Below, one piece after another: positions 43,231 through 51,622 of a stretch of DNA of 64,000 nucleotides. The translations under genes were made by a program, and so were the position numbers. Within the stretch, counting starts at the first letter, position 1. The number at the start of each line of letters is the position of its first letter. Under the pieces are notes generated by a model that saw only the letters and a list, made by a program, of their open reading frames with translations, was not told where the DNA came from and ran no database searches. This stretch comes from Anaerolineales bacterium. Lineage in GTDB: Bacteria; Chloroflexota; Anaerolineae; Anaerolineales; JABWBV01. The stretch is from positions 4,438-68,437 of the forward strand of contig JACKAX010000016.1 in assembly GCA_020634875.1 (NCBI GenBank), written 5' to 3'.

Positions 43231-43328
43231 AAAACTTCGGAAGTCTTTGAGCGTACTCTGGGTTGGAATTCATTTGCAAAAGCAGGAGATTCATTACCAG
43301 AGATGCTGATGGAGACTTCCGAAGTTTT
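43231..43328. repeat. Inverted repeat with AAAACTTCGGAAGTCT arms
   Basis: Perfect 16-bp arms at 43231-43246 and 43313-43328 flank 66 bp. Each arm is nearly palindromic itself. It fills the 156-bp gap between hoxH and the protease gene and resembles in design the pair at 37928-38012. No gene is visible inside. Confidence 0.65.
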
Positions 43329-43342
43329 GCTGTTACGAAAAT

Positions 43343-44767
43343 TTAACCTCGTTTGGCCTCATCGAGGATTTCACCTTGAGACCCAACCAACTGCACATGC
43401 AAGGGATAATCCCCGTCCGCATGGGTGGAGCAACTGAGGCAAGGGTCGAACGTGCGGATGACGCCTTCGACGCGGTTCAGCATGGGTTCGGTGATCTTCT
43501 TGCCTTTGAGGAAGTAGCGAGCCGTCTGGAAGATGCCTTTATTCATCGCGAGGTTGTTGTTGCCCGTTGCGATAACCAGGTTAGCCCAGGTAATGATGCC
43601 ATTCCGGTCAATTTTGTAATGATGGAGCAGTGTACCTCGCGGGGCTTCGGACATGCCGATGCCTTCAAACCGGTTGGGTTGGGCGCGTGCACGGACATGA
43701 TCGCTCAAAATATCGGGGGCGTGAAGGAGTTGTTCGATGCGTTCGAGGCCGTAAAGCATTTCGATTAGACGGGCGTAATGTGCCTGGAACGAACTGAGGG
43801 TCGCGCCGCGTTCTAACATGCGAAACTCTGCCCATTCTTCGTCGGCGCGGACGGTGCCCATTTTGTCTACGATGTTCATCCGGGCGAGCGGCCCCACGCG
43901 GAAGATGCCGTCAGGGTAGCCCATCGGTTTGTAGTACGGGGATTTCAGGTAGCTGTCCGGTTCCACGTATTCGGCGATGTAATCCTGATAATTCTTCGGG
44001 CTGAGACCATCGGCAACGATTTTGCCCGTCGAGTCAACGATTCGGACTTTGCCGTCGTAGAAGGCGATGCGTCCGTCGTCTTTCACCAGCCCCATAAACA
44101 AGGTGGGGAAGTTGGCGAAGGTACGAATTTCAGCGTCGAAACCGCCAAAGATGCCTTTGTACCAGTCCAGCGAGCGGAGGATGCGTTCGAGGGCATCAGG
44201 GATGCGTTCGAGGATGAAGTCGCGTTCTTCTGCCTTGAGGGGCGCGTTAACCCCGCCGGGGACGAGCCACGCGGGGTGGATGCGTTTCCCGCCGAGCAGT
44301 TCGATGATCTCCTGCCCGAATTTGCGGAGCATAATCCCGTCGCGGGCCAGGTCCGGGTACTTTTTCAGCACACCGAAGATGTTCCGATCAGCGGGGTCGG
44401 CATCAAAACCGAAGACGAAATCCGGGGAGGAGAGGTGGAAGAAACTGAGCGCGTGAGACTGGATCATCTGCGCCAGATTGATGATTTTGCGGAGTTCGCT
44501 GGCTGTGGGTGGAATTTCCACCGCGAGTAGGTCGTCGCAGGCTTTGGACGAGGCGATCAAGTGGCTGACCGGGCAAATGCCGCAGATGCGCGCGGTGAGG
44601 GAGGGCATTTCGTAAAACGTCCGGCCTTCGGTCATTTTCTCAAACCCTCGGAACTGAGTGACATGGAACCGCGCGTCGGTCACTTGCCCTTTATCATCCA
44701 GTGAGATGGTGATTTTGCTGTGTCCTTCGATCCGGGTCACAGGGTCAATGGTAATGGTTTTGGTCAT
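43343..44767 (-). CDS. hoxH: [NiFe] hydrogenase large subunit, group 3d (HoxH)
   Basis: This 474-residue catalytic subunit has the nickel ligands in ARICGICPVSH (N-terminal CxxC at about 61-64) and DPCLSCSTHADGDYP (C-terminal CxxC). The tail after the CSTH motif (about 25 residues, ending EAKRG) is the piece cut off during maturation. The RIEGH motif near residue 13 is conserved. HoxH with HoxY forms the hydrogen-activating module of the soluble NAD-linked bidirectional hydrogenase. The gene is the last of hoxEFUYH, 9 nt after hoxY. Confidence 0.95.
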   Translation of the reverse strand: MTKTITIDPVTRIEGHSKITISLDDKGQVTDARFHVTQFRGFEKMTEGRTFYEMPSLTARICGICPVSHLIASSKACDDLLAVEIPPTASELRKIINLAQMIQSHALSFFHLSSPDFVFGFDADPADRNIFGVLKKYPDLARDGIMLRKFGQEIIELLGGKRIHPAWLVPGGVNAPLKAEERDFILERIPDALERILRSLDWYKGIFGGFDAEIRTFANFPTLFMGLVKDDGRIAFYDGKVRIVDSTGKIVADGLSPKNYQDYIAEYVEPDSYLKSPYYKPMGYPDGIFRVGPLARMNIVDKMGTVRADEEWAEFRMLERGATLSSFQAHYARLIEMLYGLERIEQLLHAPDILSDHVRARAQPNRFEGIGMSEAPRGTLLHHYKIDRNGIITWANLVIATGNNNLAMNKGIFQTARYFLKGKKITEPMLNRVEGVIRTFDPCLSCSTHADGDYPLHVQLVGSQGEILDEAKRG

Positions 44768-44776
44768 AGTTCTCTC

Positions 44777-45313
44777 CTAAATTCCGAACCTCGTCTTGCC
44801 AACTAAATCGGGCATCCGACCTTCGAGCAATTCGCTGACGGCGAAGAAGATCGTGTCTGCCGAGGGGGGACAACCTGGGATGAAGACATCCACTGGGACG
44901 ATATGATGCACAGGGACGGATTTCGGGCGCAGGGGCGGGATGAGTTGCACGGGGATGTGCTGGTTTTCGGAGGCGTTTTCGATGTATGCCCGCTCGTACA
45001 ATGACTGGACGCTGAACTGGTTCCGCATTCCTGGCACATTGGCTGTCACCGCGCAGTCCCCGAGGGAGACGAGAATCCGTGTGTGGGCGCGCACCTTTTT
45101 GATTTTGTTGTAATCGTCCTCGTTGCTCACCGCACCTTCCACCAACGTGACATCCACCATTTCGGGGAAATCTTTGGGATCAACCAACGGGCTGTATACC
45201 AGGTCGGCTTTTTCGGCAACGGCAATCAGCCGCTCATCCATATCGAGAAAAGACATGTGACACCCGGAACATCCATCGAGCCACACAGTCGCAATTTTTG
45301 CTTTTTCGCTCAT
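44777..45313 (-). CDS. hoxY: [NiFe] hydrogenase small subunit (HoxY)
   Basis: This 178-residue small subunit carries the proximal [4Fe-4S] cluster. Its ligands are in WLDGCSGCHMSFLD, SLGDCAVTANVPG and FIPGCPPSADT. It lacks the extra C-terminal clusters of membrane hydrogenases, as expected for HoxY. It passes electrons from HoxH to the diaphorase unit HoxFU. It sits 1 nt after hoxU, showing tight coupling. No Tat signal is present, so the enzyme is cytoplasmic. Confidence 0.95.
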   Translation of the reverse strand: MSEKAKIATVWLDGCSGCHMSFLDMDERLIAVAEKADLVYSPLVDPKDFPEMVDVTLVEGAVSNEDDYNKIKKVRAHTRILVSLGDCAVTANVPGMRNQFSVQSLYERAYIENASENQHIPVQLIPPLRPKSVPVHHIVPVDVFIPGCPPSADTIFFAVSELLEGRMPDLVGKTRFGI

Positions 45314-45314
45314 G

Positions 45315-46025
45315 TCACTCCTCCCGCATCAGTTGCAAGTACGGTAAAAATTCACGCTGTTTCGTCATCTCTGCCACGGAACGGCCTTTCGCGGAGAGCG
45401 CACCCGTCGGACAAAGTTGGACGCATTTGCCGCAGCGTGTACAGGTCGTCGAGTTCCCCCACGGTTCGTTCAGGTCAGAGATGATCATGGATTTGACGCC
45501 ACGCCCCATCACATCTTTGGTATGCGCCCCTTCGATCTCGCCGCAGACCCGGACGCAACGCTGGCACAACACGCACCGGTTATGATCCATCATGTAATAG
45601 GGATGCGACGCGTCAATATGCATCTCTGGGGAGAGATATGGCACGCGCACGTGGGTCATGCCCAATTCCGTCGCCAGGTCTTGCAGTTGGCAGTGCCCGT
45701 TCGAAACACACACCGAACAAACATGGTTGCGTTCCGAGAAAAGCATTTCCAATATCGTCCGGCGGTAGGCTTGTAAGCGCGGGCTGTCTGTGTACACTTC
45801 CATGCCCTCTTCGATGTAGGTCATGCACGCAGGAACCAGTTTCGTCCACCCCTTGATTTCGACCAGGCACAACCGACACGCGCCGATGTTCGACAGGCCA
45901 TCAATTTGGCACAGCGTAGGGATTTTGATGCCATTTTCGCGGGCGAGGTCGAGGATGGTTTCGTCGCCGCGTCCGCCCACGTCCAGGTCATTGATTTTCA
46001 GCGTTTTGATGGTGGATGGTCTCAT
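45315..46025 (-). CDS. hoxU: NAD-linked hydrogenase diaphorase subunit HoxU (NuoG-like)
   Basis: This 236-residue iron-sulfur protein corresponds to the N-terminal part of NuoG. It has a [2Fe-2S] ferredoxin domain (PTLCQIDGLSNIGACRLCLVE), a HxxxC-type [4Fe-4S] motif (RNHVCSVCVSNGHC), and two [4Fe-4S] binding sets (CVLCQRCVRVCGE and CTRCGKCVQLCP). It links HoxY to the flavin subunit HoxF. The start overlaps hoxF by 4 nt. Confidence 0.95.
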   Translation of the reverse strand: MRPSTIKTLKINDLDVGGRGDETILDLARENGIKIPTLCQIDGLSNIGACRLCLVEIKGWTKLVPACMTYIEEGMEVYTDSPRLQAYRRTILEMLFSERNHVCSVCVSNGHCQLQDLATELGMTHVRVPYLSPEMHIDASHPYYMMDHNRCVLCQRCVRVCGEIEGAHTKDVMGRGVKSMIISDLNEPWGNSTTCTRCGKCVQLCPTGALSAKGRSVAEMTKQREFLPYLQLMREE

Positions 46026-47683
46026 GCCAACACCTCCTCGGATTGTTTAATTTGACAGGAACCCGCCGGGCACGTCTTGTGTTCAATGTGTGCCAGAAAT
46101 TCTTCCCGGAAATACCGGAGTGTACTGTAAATGGGGTTGGCTGCATTTTGCCCCAGCCCGCACAGGCTGGTATTGGTAATGACATCGCTTAATTCTTCGA
46201 TCATCGCCAGGTCATCCAGCGTTGCTTCACCGCGCGTGATCTTGTCCAGATAGTTGTACAGATGGGAAGTTCCCACCCGGCATGGGATACACTTCCCGCA
46301 CGATTCAAGCTTGCAAAATTCCAGGAAATATTTGGCAACCTCCACCATACAGGATGATTCATCGAGGACGATCATACCGCCGGAGCCGATAATAGAACCC
46401 AGCGCGCGCATCGCCTCGTAATCTACGGGAACATCCAGATGCTCGAACGGGACACACCCCCCGGACGGCCCCCCCGTTTGAACCGCTTTACACTCCCCAT
46501 GCGCGACCCCGCCCCCCATCTCGTACACAATCTCGCGCAGGGTGATGCCCATCGGCACTTCGATCAGCCCCTGATTTTGTACACTACCCGCGAGGGCGAA
46601 CACCTTCGTCCCCTTACTGTTACGCACCCCAATCGAAGCGTACCAGTTTCCGCCGTTACGGATAATGGCCGGAATCGTAGATAGCGTCTCAACATTATTG
46701 ATCAACGTCGGCTTGCCCCACAACCCCAGTTCGGCAGGATATGGAGGCCGCGGGCGAGGCTGGCCGCGCTTTCCTTCGATGGATGCAAGCAGGGCAGTTT
46801 CCTCCCCGCAGACATACGCCCCTGCCCCCACACGAATATGGATGTTGAAATTGAACAGGGTCCCAAGGATATGACTCCCCAAAATGCTCCTGGCTTTGGC
46901 CTGTTGAATGGCAACGTTCAACCGCCCGACCGCGAGGGGATACTCGCCCCGGACATAGATATACCCCTCCGACGCGCCCACCGCGTACCCGGCAATCGCC
47001 ATCCCCTCGAGGACACGATGCGGATCAGCTTCGAGCACGCTCCGGTCTTTGAATGCGCCAGGGTCGCCCTCGTCCGCGTTACACACAACGTATTTCTGCC
47101 CGCCATCGCCAGCTTTGGCAACAGTCTTCCACTTCAGCCCGGCAGGGTAGCCCGCCCCCCCGCGCCCGCGCAACCCACTCTTGACTACATGGTCAATCAC
47201 TTCACCAGGGGACATTTCCGTGAGGGCGGCGAGTAAACCACTGTATCCCCCTGCAGCGATGTATTCTTCGATCCGGCCAGGGTCAATCCGCCCGCAGTTT
47301 TCTAGCACGATCTTTTTCTGGGATTTGAAGAAGGGGATATTGGTGGGAACTGTGAGCCGTTTAATTGGTTCTTTGCCGAGGCTTTCGACAATTTCGGGCA
47401 GGTCGGCAGACGTAAGATTACCGTATAACACGGGATCTTTTCCTTTGCTTTCGACAGAGACCAATGGCCCCTGAGAACACAGCCCCATACACCCCACGCC
47501 CTTTACTTTACAGGTGTGGTGTGGGTCATGTTCCGCAACGGCATGTTCCAACTCGGCTCTGAGTTTCTCGCTCTGAGACGAGAGGCAACTGCGCGAGATG
47601 CAAACACGCACGGTGTGTTCGTACGCGTCCGCCTCCGCACGTTCTTTTTCGGTGATTTGTTCAAGCATATCAATGTCAATCAT
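46022..47683 (-). CDS. hoxF: NAD-linked hydrogenase diaphorase subunit HoxF (NuoF-like)
   Basis: This 553-residue flavoprotein exchanges electrons with NAD(H). An N-terminal thioredoxin-like [2Fe-2S] domain (about 22-100; CISRSC, CKVKGVGCMGLC) is followed by the NuoF core. GLRGRGGAGYPAGLKW binds NADH, GAYVCGEETALLASIEGKRG is the FMN region, and ESCGKCIPCRVG binds [4Fe-4S]. GGAGGAG precedes the ATG. The start overlaps hoxE by 8 nt. The order hoxE-F-U-Y-H matches bidirectional hydrogenase operons. Confidence 0.95.
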   Translation of the reverse strand: MIDIDMLEQITEKERAEADAYEHTVRVCISRSCLSSQSEKLRAELEHAVAEHDPHHTCKVKGVGCMGLCSQGPLVSVESKGKDPVLYGNLTSADLPEIVESLGKEPIKRLTVPTNIPFFKSQKKIVLENCGRIDPGRIEEYIAAGGYSGLLAALTEMSPGEVIDHVVKSGLRGRGGAGYPAGLKWKTVAKAGDGGQKYVVCNADEGDPGAFKDRSVLEADPHRVLEGMAIAGYAVGASEGYIYVRGEYPLAVGRLNVAIQQAKARSILGSHILGTLFNFNIHIRVGAGAYVCGEETALLASIEGKRGQPRPRPPYPAELGLWGKPTLINNVETLSTIPAIIRNGGNWYASIGVRNSKGTKVFALAGSVQNQGLIEVPMGITLREIVYEMGGGVAHGECKAVQTGGPSGGCVPFEHLDVPVDYEAMRALGSIIGSGGMIVLDESSCMVEVAKYFLEFCKLESCGKCIPCRVGTSHLYNYLDKITRGEATLDDLAMIEELSDVITNTSLCGLGQNAANPIYSTLRYFREEFLAHIEHKTCPAGSCQIKQSEEVLA

Positions 47684-48173
47684 GCCACTCCTCCAGTTTT
47701 TTCAGGATGGCTTCGGGGGACATTTTGCCCATCGTCTCGTCATCGAAAACGGCGACCGGCGCGACCCCGCACGCACCGACACAGCGCGTATCGCCCAGGG
47801 TCAGCCACCTGTCGGGGGCCGATTCACCAGGCGCCAAGCCGTACAACTCCTTGATTTTGTCGAGGAGTTGGGGAATCCCTTTCAGATAACAGGCGGTTCC
47901 GGTACAGATCACGCACGTATGTTTGGCAAAAGGCTCCAGGTGAAACAAGTGGTAAAACGTCGAGACGCCATACACCTTACTCAAGGGCACACGCAGGGAC
48001 GCGGCAACATAACGCAACGAGGCATCATCCAGATACCCAAACTCATTTTGCACCGCATGCAGAGTTTCGATGAGCGCGTCTCTGGAGTAACCATTGCTCC
48101 GCATGACTGCCTGCACGTGTCGCCATTTGGGGTCTGGGGTGGGTGGGTCTATTTTGGGGGTTCTTACGAACAT
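47676..48173 (-). CDS. hoxE: NAD-linked hydrogenase subunit HoxE (NuoE-like)
   Basis: This 165-residue thioredoxin-like [2Fe-2S] protein has ligands in CVICTGTACYLKG and DTRCVGACGVAP. The helical N-terminal region (LIETLHAVQNEFGYLDD) is typical of NuoE/HoxE. GGAG lies six bases before the ATG at 48173, so that start is preferred to 48185. It is the first hox gene and lies only about 24 nt past a 44-bp hairpin that ends hypB. Confidence 0.93.
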   Translation of the reverse strand: MFVRTPKIDPPTPDPKWRHVQAVMRSNGYSRDALIETLHAVQNEFGYLDDASLRYVAASLRVPLSKVYGVSTFYHLFHLEPFAKHTCVICTGTACYLKGIPQLLDKIKELYGLAPGESAPDRWLTLGDTRCVGACGVAPVAVFDDETMGKMSPEAILKKLEEWHD

Positions 48174-48196
48174 AAATATCTCCATAAAAAATATCG

Positions 48197-48240
48197 AAAA
48201 AAAGGGTGAAAGGGGGGTACCCCCCTTTCACCCTTTTTTT
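48197..48240. terminator. Perfect 44-bp palindrome between hypB and hoxE
   Basis: Twenty-two-base arms (AAAAAAAGGGTGAAAGGGGG onward) meet at a central GTAC, with T tracts on both strands. The left arm on the minus strand includes the last codons and stop of hypB. The hairpin ends 24 nt before the hoxE start codon, so it may act as a terminator, attenuator or RNA-processing site between hypAB and hoxEFUYH. Confidence 0.88.
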
Positions 48241-48890
48241 TCGGAAATACTTGTTTTTATCCACGCAACCCACGCGTCCAGCCCTTCTTGCGATTGGCAG
48301 GATACGGGGAACGTGACGACGCCGGGGTTAAGGATTTCAACGCCCGTGCGGAAATAATCCATTTTGAACGGGATGTACGGGAGCAGGTCAACCTTGTTGA
48401 TGACCAGGGCGTCCACGCCGCGGTACATACCGGGATATTTGTAGGGTTTGTCATCACCTTCGGGGACGGAGGCGATGAGCACGCTTTTGTGGGTGCCAAG
48501 TTGGAAATTGGCTGGGCAGACAAGATTGCCGACGTTTTCAACGAGGAGGAGATCGAATTGGGTCAAGTCAAGCTGGTGGAGGGCGTTTTGGAGCATGACC
48601 GCGTCCAGGTGGCATTCCCCGCCCGTGTTGATTTGGATGGCGGTCGCGCCCGCGGCGGCCGCGCGGTCGGCGTCAATGCTGGTGGCAATGTCCCCATCAA
48701 TGACCGCGACACGGTATTCACGGGATAAACGTTTGAGGGTTTGTTCGATGAGGGAGGTTTTCCCCGCGCCTGGCGAGGCCATTAAGTTCAGGGAATAAAC
48801 GCCAGCCTCCTCGATTTTTTTGCGATTCATCTCAGCGAGACGGTCGTTAGCGCTAAGGATTTTTTCGACTACAGGAATTTTTTGGGTCAT
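48228..48890 (-). CDS. hypB: Hydrogenase nickel-incorporation GTPase HypB
   Basis: This 220-residue SIMIBI GTPase supplies nickel to hydrogenase large subunits together with HypA. Walker A NLMASPGAGKTSLIEQ, IDGDIATSIDADR, the metal-binding GGECHLDAVML (Cys and His) and NKVDLLPY (base recognition) are all present. There is no His-rich N-terminal stretch. It overlaps hypA by 4 nt, and its stop is in the left arm of the following hairpin. HypCDEF are not in the window. Confidence 0.95.
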   Translation of the reverse strand: MTQKIPVVEKILSANDRLAEMNRKKIEEAGVYSLNLMASPGAGKTSLIEQTLKRLSREYRVAVIDGDIATSIDADRAAAAGATAIQINTGGECHLDAVMLQNALHQLDLTQFDLLLVENVGNLVCPANFQLGTHKSVLIASVPEGDDKPYKYPGMYRGVDALVINKVDLLPYIPFKMDYFRTGVEILNPGVVTFPVSCQSQEGLDAWVAWIKTSISEKKG

Positions 48891-49246
48891 ACGATTTCCC
48901 TTTGTGTATCAATTCCGATACTTTCCAGGCGAAATTCATCACCCTGGAGAATTTTGACGTTACTGCTTTGGCAGGCTGGGCAAAATTCCAACTCGCGCTG
49001 AATTTCGTACTCCGTGCCACAATTTTGACAGGCAAAACGGGCTGGGACACGATCAAAATGTAGGGTTGCGCCCTGACAGATTGTGTCTTCAGCAATTAGA
49101 TCCCAATAAAATTGGACTGATTCATCCACGATGGATGAGAACGGGCCAATAATAAGATAGAGATCAGTTACCCGCGCGGCAGCCGCTTCTGTTCCGTATT
49201 GTTGGGCGAGGGCGAGTAGGTTTTGAGTCACGGAAAGTTCGTGCAT
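48887..49246 (-). CDS. hypA: Hydrogenase nickel-insertion protein HypA
   Basis: This 119-residue metallochaperone starts MHELSVTQNLL, with His2 and Glu3 forming the nickel site. The zinc ribbon is FACQNCGTEYEIQRELEFCPACQ, two CxxC pairs shown here by residues 71-93. It works with HypB, with which it overlaps by 4 nt. A hairpin and a CRP-like dyad lie upstream of the start. Confidence 0.95.
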   Translation of the reverse strand: MHELSVTQNLLALAQQYGTEAAAARVTDLYLIIGPFSSIVDESVQFYWDLIAEDTICQGATLHFDRVPARFACQNCGTEYEIQRELEFCPACQSSNVKILQGDEFRLESIGIDTQREIV

Positions 49247-49263
49247 CGCTTGAGATTCGAGAT

Positions 49264-49300
49264 GAACGGCGTTCCATTTAGGGATGCAGGAACGCCGTTC
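49264..49300. promoter_or_regulatory. Hairpin upstream of hypA
   Basis: GAACGGCGTTCC (49264-49275) and GGAACGCCGTTC (49289-49300) are perfect 12-bp arms around a 13-nt loop. It ends about 18 nt before hypA on the minus strand, without a T tract. It may shape the 5' leader of the hypAB message. Confidence 0.55.
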
Positions 49301-49304
49301 TTAC

Positions 49305-49351
49305 AGGCATAAAGCACAGGTTCGTTTGTGCGAATTTTCACAATTATGCCT
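49305..49351. promoter_or_regulatory. Nested dyads upstream of hypA, including a CRP/FNR-like site
   Basis: AGGCATAA (49305-49312) and TTATGCCT (49344-49351) enclose two smaller symmetries. GCACA and TGTGC lie at 49314-49331, and TTGTGCGAATTTTCACAA at 49326-49343. The last fits TGTGA-N6-TCACA with one mismatch. A CRP/FNR-family regulator could bind here. The rest of the 49247-49431 gap also holds a weak hairpin (about 49398-49424) ending the upstream gene. Confidence 0.4.
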
Positions 49352-49431
49352 TTGGATGTCATATTCCCCAAGTGATACATGTCCTTATATTTTTGGGACA
49401 CTTTAGTAGAAAAGTGCCCGCGCGCACATTT

Positions 49432-49836
49432 TTATTTCTGAGCTTCGGGCCTGGACACGCGCACTTCAAAAACACGGACAATCACGACAGCAATAAGGGC
49501 AAAGACAAAAAAGAGCAGTAACACCATCGCTGAACTTTGTAGTGCGTTAATGACAGTCCGATAAATTTCGATGAGCCAACGTTCAGAGGTCAATTGAACA
49601 ATTTCTTTGTAAGGCTCTTGAACAGTAATATATTTTTCGTAGTCCCACACCTGTACTCCTCCGCCAATCCCCATCACGTAGATAGCAAATTTCAAATAGC
49701 GCGCCCAGGCAGGAGCGATTTCTTCCGGAACAACCCGCCGGAGGATGTTCTCGACAGGTTTTGAGAATAAGAAAACGACGATAGACGCGACTACAAACGC
49801 AATGACAAATGAGGTAAGTAATAAGGTGATAAACAT
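49432..49836 (-). CDS. Small membrane protein of unknown function
   Basis: This 134-residue protein has three hydrophobic helices, at about 3-25, 45-62 and 98-122. A charged segment between the second and third (VQVWDYEKYITVQEPYKEIVQ) probably faces one side of the membrane. AAAGGAG precedes the ATG. It follows the cNMP-binding gene after 15 nt, so they are co-transcribed, and lies just upstream of hypA. I do not recognise the family. Its place suggests an accessory role near the hydrogenase genes, which is inference only. Confidence 0.75.
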   Translation of the reverse strand: MFITLLLTSFVIAFVVASIVVFLFSKPVENILRRVVPEEIAPAWARYLKFAIYVMGIGGGVQVWDYEKYITVQEPYKEIVQLTSERWLIEIYRTVINALQSSAMVLLLFFVFALIAVVIVRVFEVRVSRPEAQK

Positions 49837-49851
49837 CGAAAACTCCTTTGC

Positions 49852-50325
49852 TCAATCTGTTCTTGCTGCGGCCAGTTGAACGCGTGTATAGTGCAACCGC
49901 TCCATCAGCGCAGGGAGAATTTGTTTGTAAATCGCTTGCTCCAACCCCGGATAATCGTCAAAAAGTGTCTGCACTTTTTCAGCATTGATTTCAATCACCT
50001 GGCATGGGGTAGCTGCAATCGCCGTGGCGCTCCATTGATAGGGTTCGACGAGCGAAGAAATACCAAAAACCTCGCCAGGGTTGATTTCTCCAACAAGAAA
50101 TTGGCGGCGTAGTTGTGGGCTGAAAACAGGGTCATAAGATTCGTAGTAAAGTTCCACACAACCTTTTTCTAGCACGAAGAAGGTTTTTGCCGAGGTTTCC
50201 GCCTGGAAAATTGAGGCGACCTTGGGATAGGCTGTTTCATCCGCCAGCATGGAAAGCGCAGCAAGTTCGTCCGAGGAAAAACTGCCAAAAAAGGGATATT
50301 TACGAAGTCGTTCAGGGGAGATCAT
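49852..50325 (-). CDS. Cyclic nucleotide-binding domain protein without DNA-binding domain
   Basis: This 157-residue protein is one cNMP-binding beta-roll followed by a short helix. MISPERLRKYPFFGSFSSDEL, FFVLEKGCVELYY, INPGEVFGISSLVEPY and ATPCQVIEI match the Crp N-terminal domain. The phosphate-binding cassette reads GEVFGISSL rather than the GExxGExxL-RA of classical cAMP binders, so ligand binding is uncertain. No helix-turn-helix follows. GGAGG precedes the ATG at 50325. It overlaps the protease gene by 14 nt. Confidence 0.85.
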   Translation of the reverse strand: MISPERLRKYPFFGSFSSDELAALSMLADETAYPKVASIFQAETSAKTFFVLEKGCVELYYESYDPVFSPQLRRQFLVGEINPGEVFGISSLVEPYQWSATAIAATPCQVIEINAEKVQTLFDDYPGLEQAIYKQILPALMERLHYTRVQLAAARTD

Positions 50326-50794
50326 GGTTGCCTCCAAGCAAGTTAAGAATAAGTTGGGCCGCGGTGGGGACAGCCTCCGCGACAGATGGTGAGAGTTCTT
50401 CGGAAAAGTCAAAGGTCGGCAAGGTTTCAATGCCGATAATGTGAATGTTTTGGGGATTGGGGAGTTCAGCGCCCATTTGCTGGCCGACGCGCAGGGCAGT
50501 GCAAAGGGAGGTATCGTGAGCGGCGGTGGTGTGGCCTCCCGCGCGGTCAGGGAGTTGATCAAGGGTATACGAGGAAACGTGTCCGAGGGGAAACTGGCCG
50601 GTGATGAGGGAGTCGATCAAAATCACGCGTTCGTATCCGATCATCCGCTCCATGAGGCTGAGGCCACCAAGGGAGAGACGATCCATTTCGAGGGATGGGA
50701 AGTGTGGGGCAAGGGCATCCACCACCCGCCAGCCAACGCCATCGTCGCCGAGGATAGGGTTGCCGAGGCCAATGAGGAGCGTTTTGAGGGTCAC
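50312..50794 (-). CDS. Second [NiFe]-hydrogenase maturation protease (HycI/HyaD family)
   Basis: This 160-residue protease has IGLGNPILGDDGVGWRVVDAL near the start (GxGNxxxxDDG) and VILIDSLITG with the second acid. AGGHTTAAHD carries a conserved-region His. The start is a GTG at 50794, with GAGG at a suitable distance; longer ATG frames add an unrelated N-terminus. With two hydrogenase large subunits in the window (HoxH and MvhA), this protease is the natural candidate for MvhA. It overlaps the cNMP-binding gene by 14 nt. Confidence 0.85.
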   Translation of the reverse strand: MTLKTLLIGLGNPILGDDGVGWRVVDALAPHFPSLEMDRLSLGGLSLMERMIGYERVILIDSLITGQFPLGHVSSYTLDQLPDRAGGHTTAAHDTSLCTALRVGQQMGAELPNPQNIHIIGIETLPTFDFSEELSPSVAEAVPTAAQLILNLLGGNHDLP

Positions 50795-50909
50795 TTTTTG
50801 TACCTCTACAAAAAAGATTCCTCCCGGCATTTTGGATATATCCGACTTATTGAACCATTTCAAGTGGTAAATGTCCTCCTCGCAAAAGGACATCTCCACT
50901 GCTGCAACC

Positions 50910-51608
50910 CTACCAAATACCCGGCAGCAAACGATACCGCACAAGTTCAACGTAATCTTGATAACCTGCTAATTCTTCCTGCAAAGTTTTGTCTTCTAAA
51001 ACAGTCCGTATTATCAGCGCTACGGCCATCAAGATGGCGGGGAAGAGAGTCCAAACGGAATCGAGGAAGAAAGGGGTTGCAAGATAGAGGAGCAACGCAC
51101 CCGCATAGCCGGGGTGACGCATCCACCGATAAGGGCCGCTGGTAATGACACAATGACCGCGCTCGGTCTGAATACGAACCACGCCGGAGAAGAAACGGTT
51201 TTCGATAAGGGCATACGAACTAATAACGTAGCCCATCAAAATGAAAAGGAGTGCCAAAAGCCTTGCTACCAAACTAAACGGGGTTGACCACCCGAACAAG
51301 GCATCTAAACCAGCAACAAAGGGAATCAACCCTCCACCCAGCCCAACAAGCGGTGCGAGAATTTTGTCCCAGGATTTTGTGTCATCATGGTCTAACATCT
51401 TTGCGCGTTCGTTGAGGAGGTCCGGGTTTCGGCGAGCGGCAAAGGCCCGGCTGACGATAAAACCGACTATATTGACCAGGCCAAAAACCCACGCCTCCCA
51501 CCAATTCCATCGCCAGGAGATCAGTAGGGGGAGGAAGGGGACGACGAGGACGAAAAAGAGGGCTTGCAGGACAGCGCGAAGGGTGGCCGGGGTTGAGGAT
51601 CGGTTCAT
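50910..51608 (-). CDS. Isoprenylcysteine carboxyl methyltransferase-family membrane protein
   Basis: This 232-residue protein has about five helices and a C-terminal signature TSGPYRWMRHPGYAGALLLY (about 165-184). This is the SAM-binding RHPxYxG motif of ICMT/PEMT-like membrane methyltransferases. A second C-terminal piece, EDKTLQEELAGYQDY, also fits (E-x-x-L...Y). Bacterial members methylate unknown small or lipid substrates. It lies upstream of the protease gene, separated by 115 nt. Confidence 0.85.
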   Translation of the reverse strand: MNRSSTPATLRAVLQALFFVLVVPFLPLLISWRWNWWEAWVFGLVNIVGFIVSRAFAARRNPDLLNERAKMLDHDDTKSWDKILAPLVGLGGGLIPFVAGLDALFGWSTPFSLVARLLALLFILMGYVISSYALIENRFFSGVVRIQTERGHCVITSGPYRWMRHPGYAGALLLYLATPFFLDSVWTLFPAILMAVALIIRTVLEDKTLQEELAGYQDYVELVRYRLLPGIW

Positions 51609-51622
51609 TCTTTTTGGGTATC

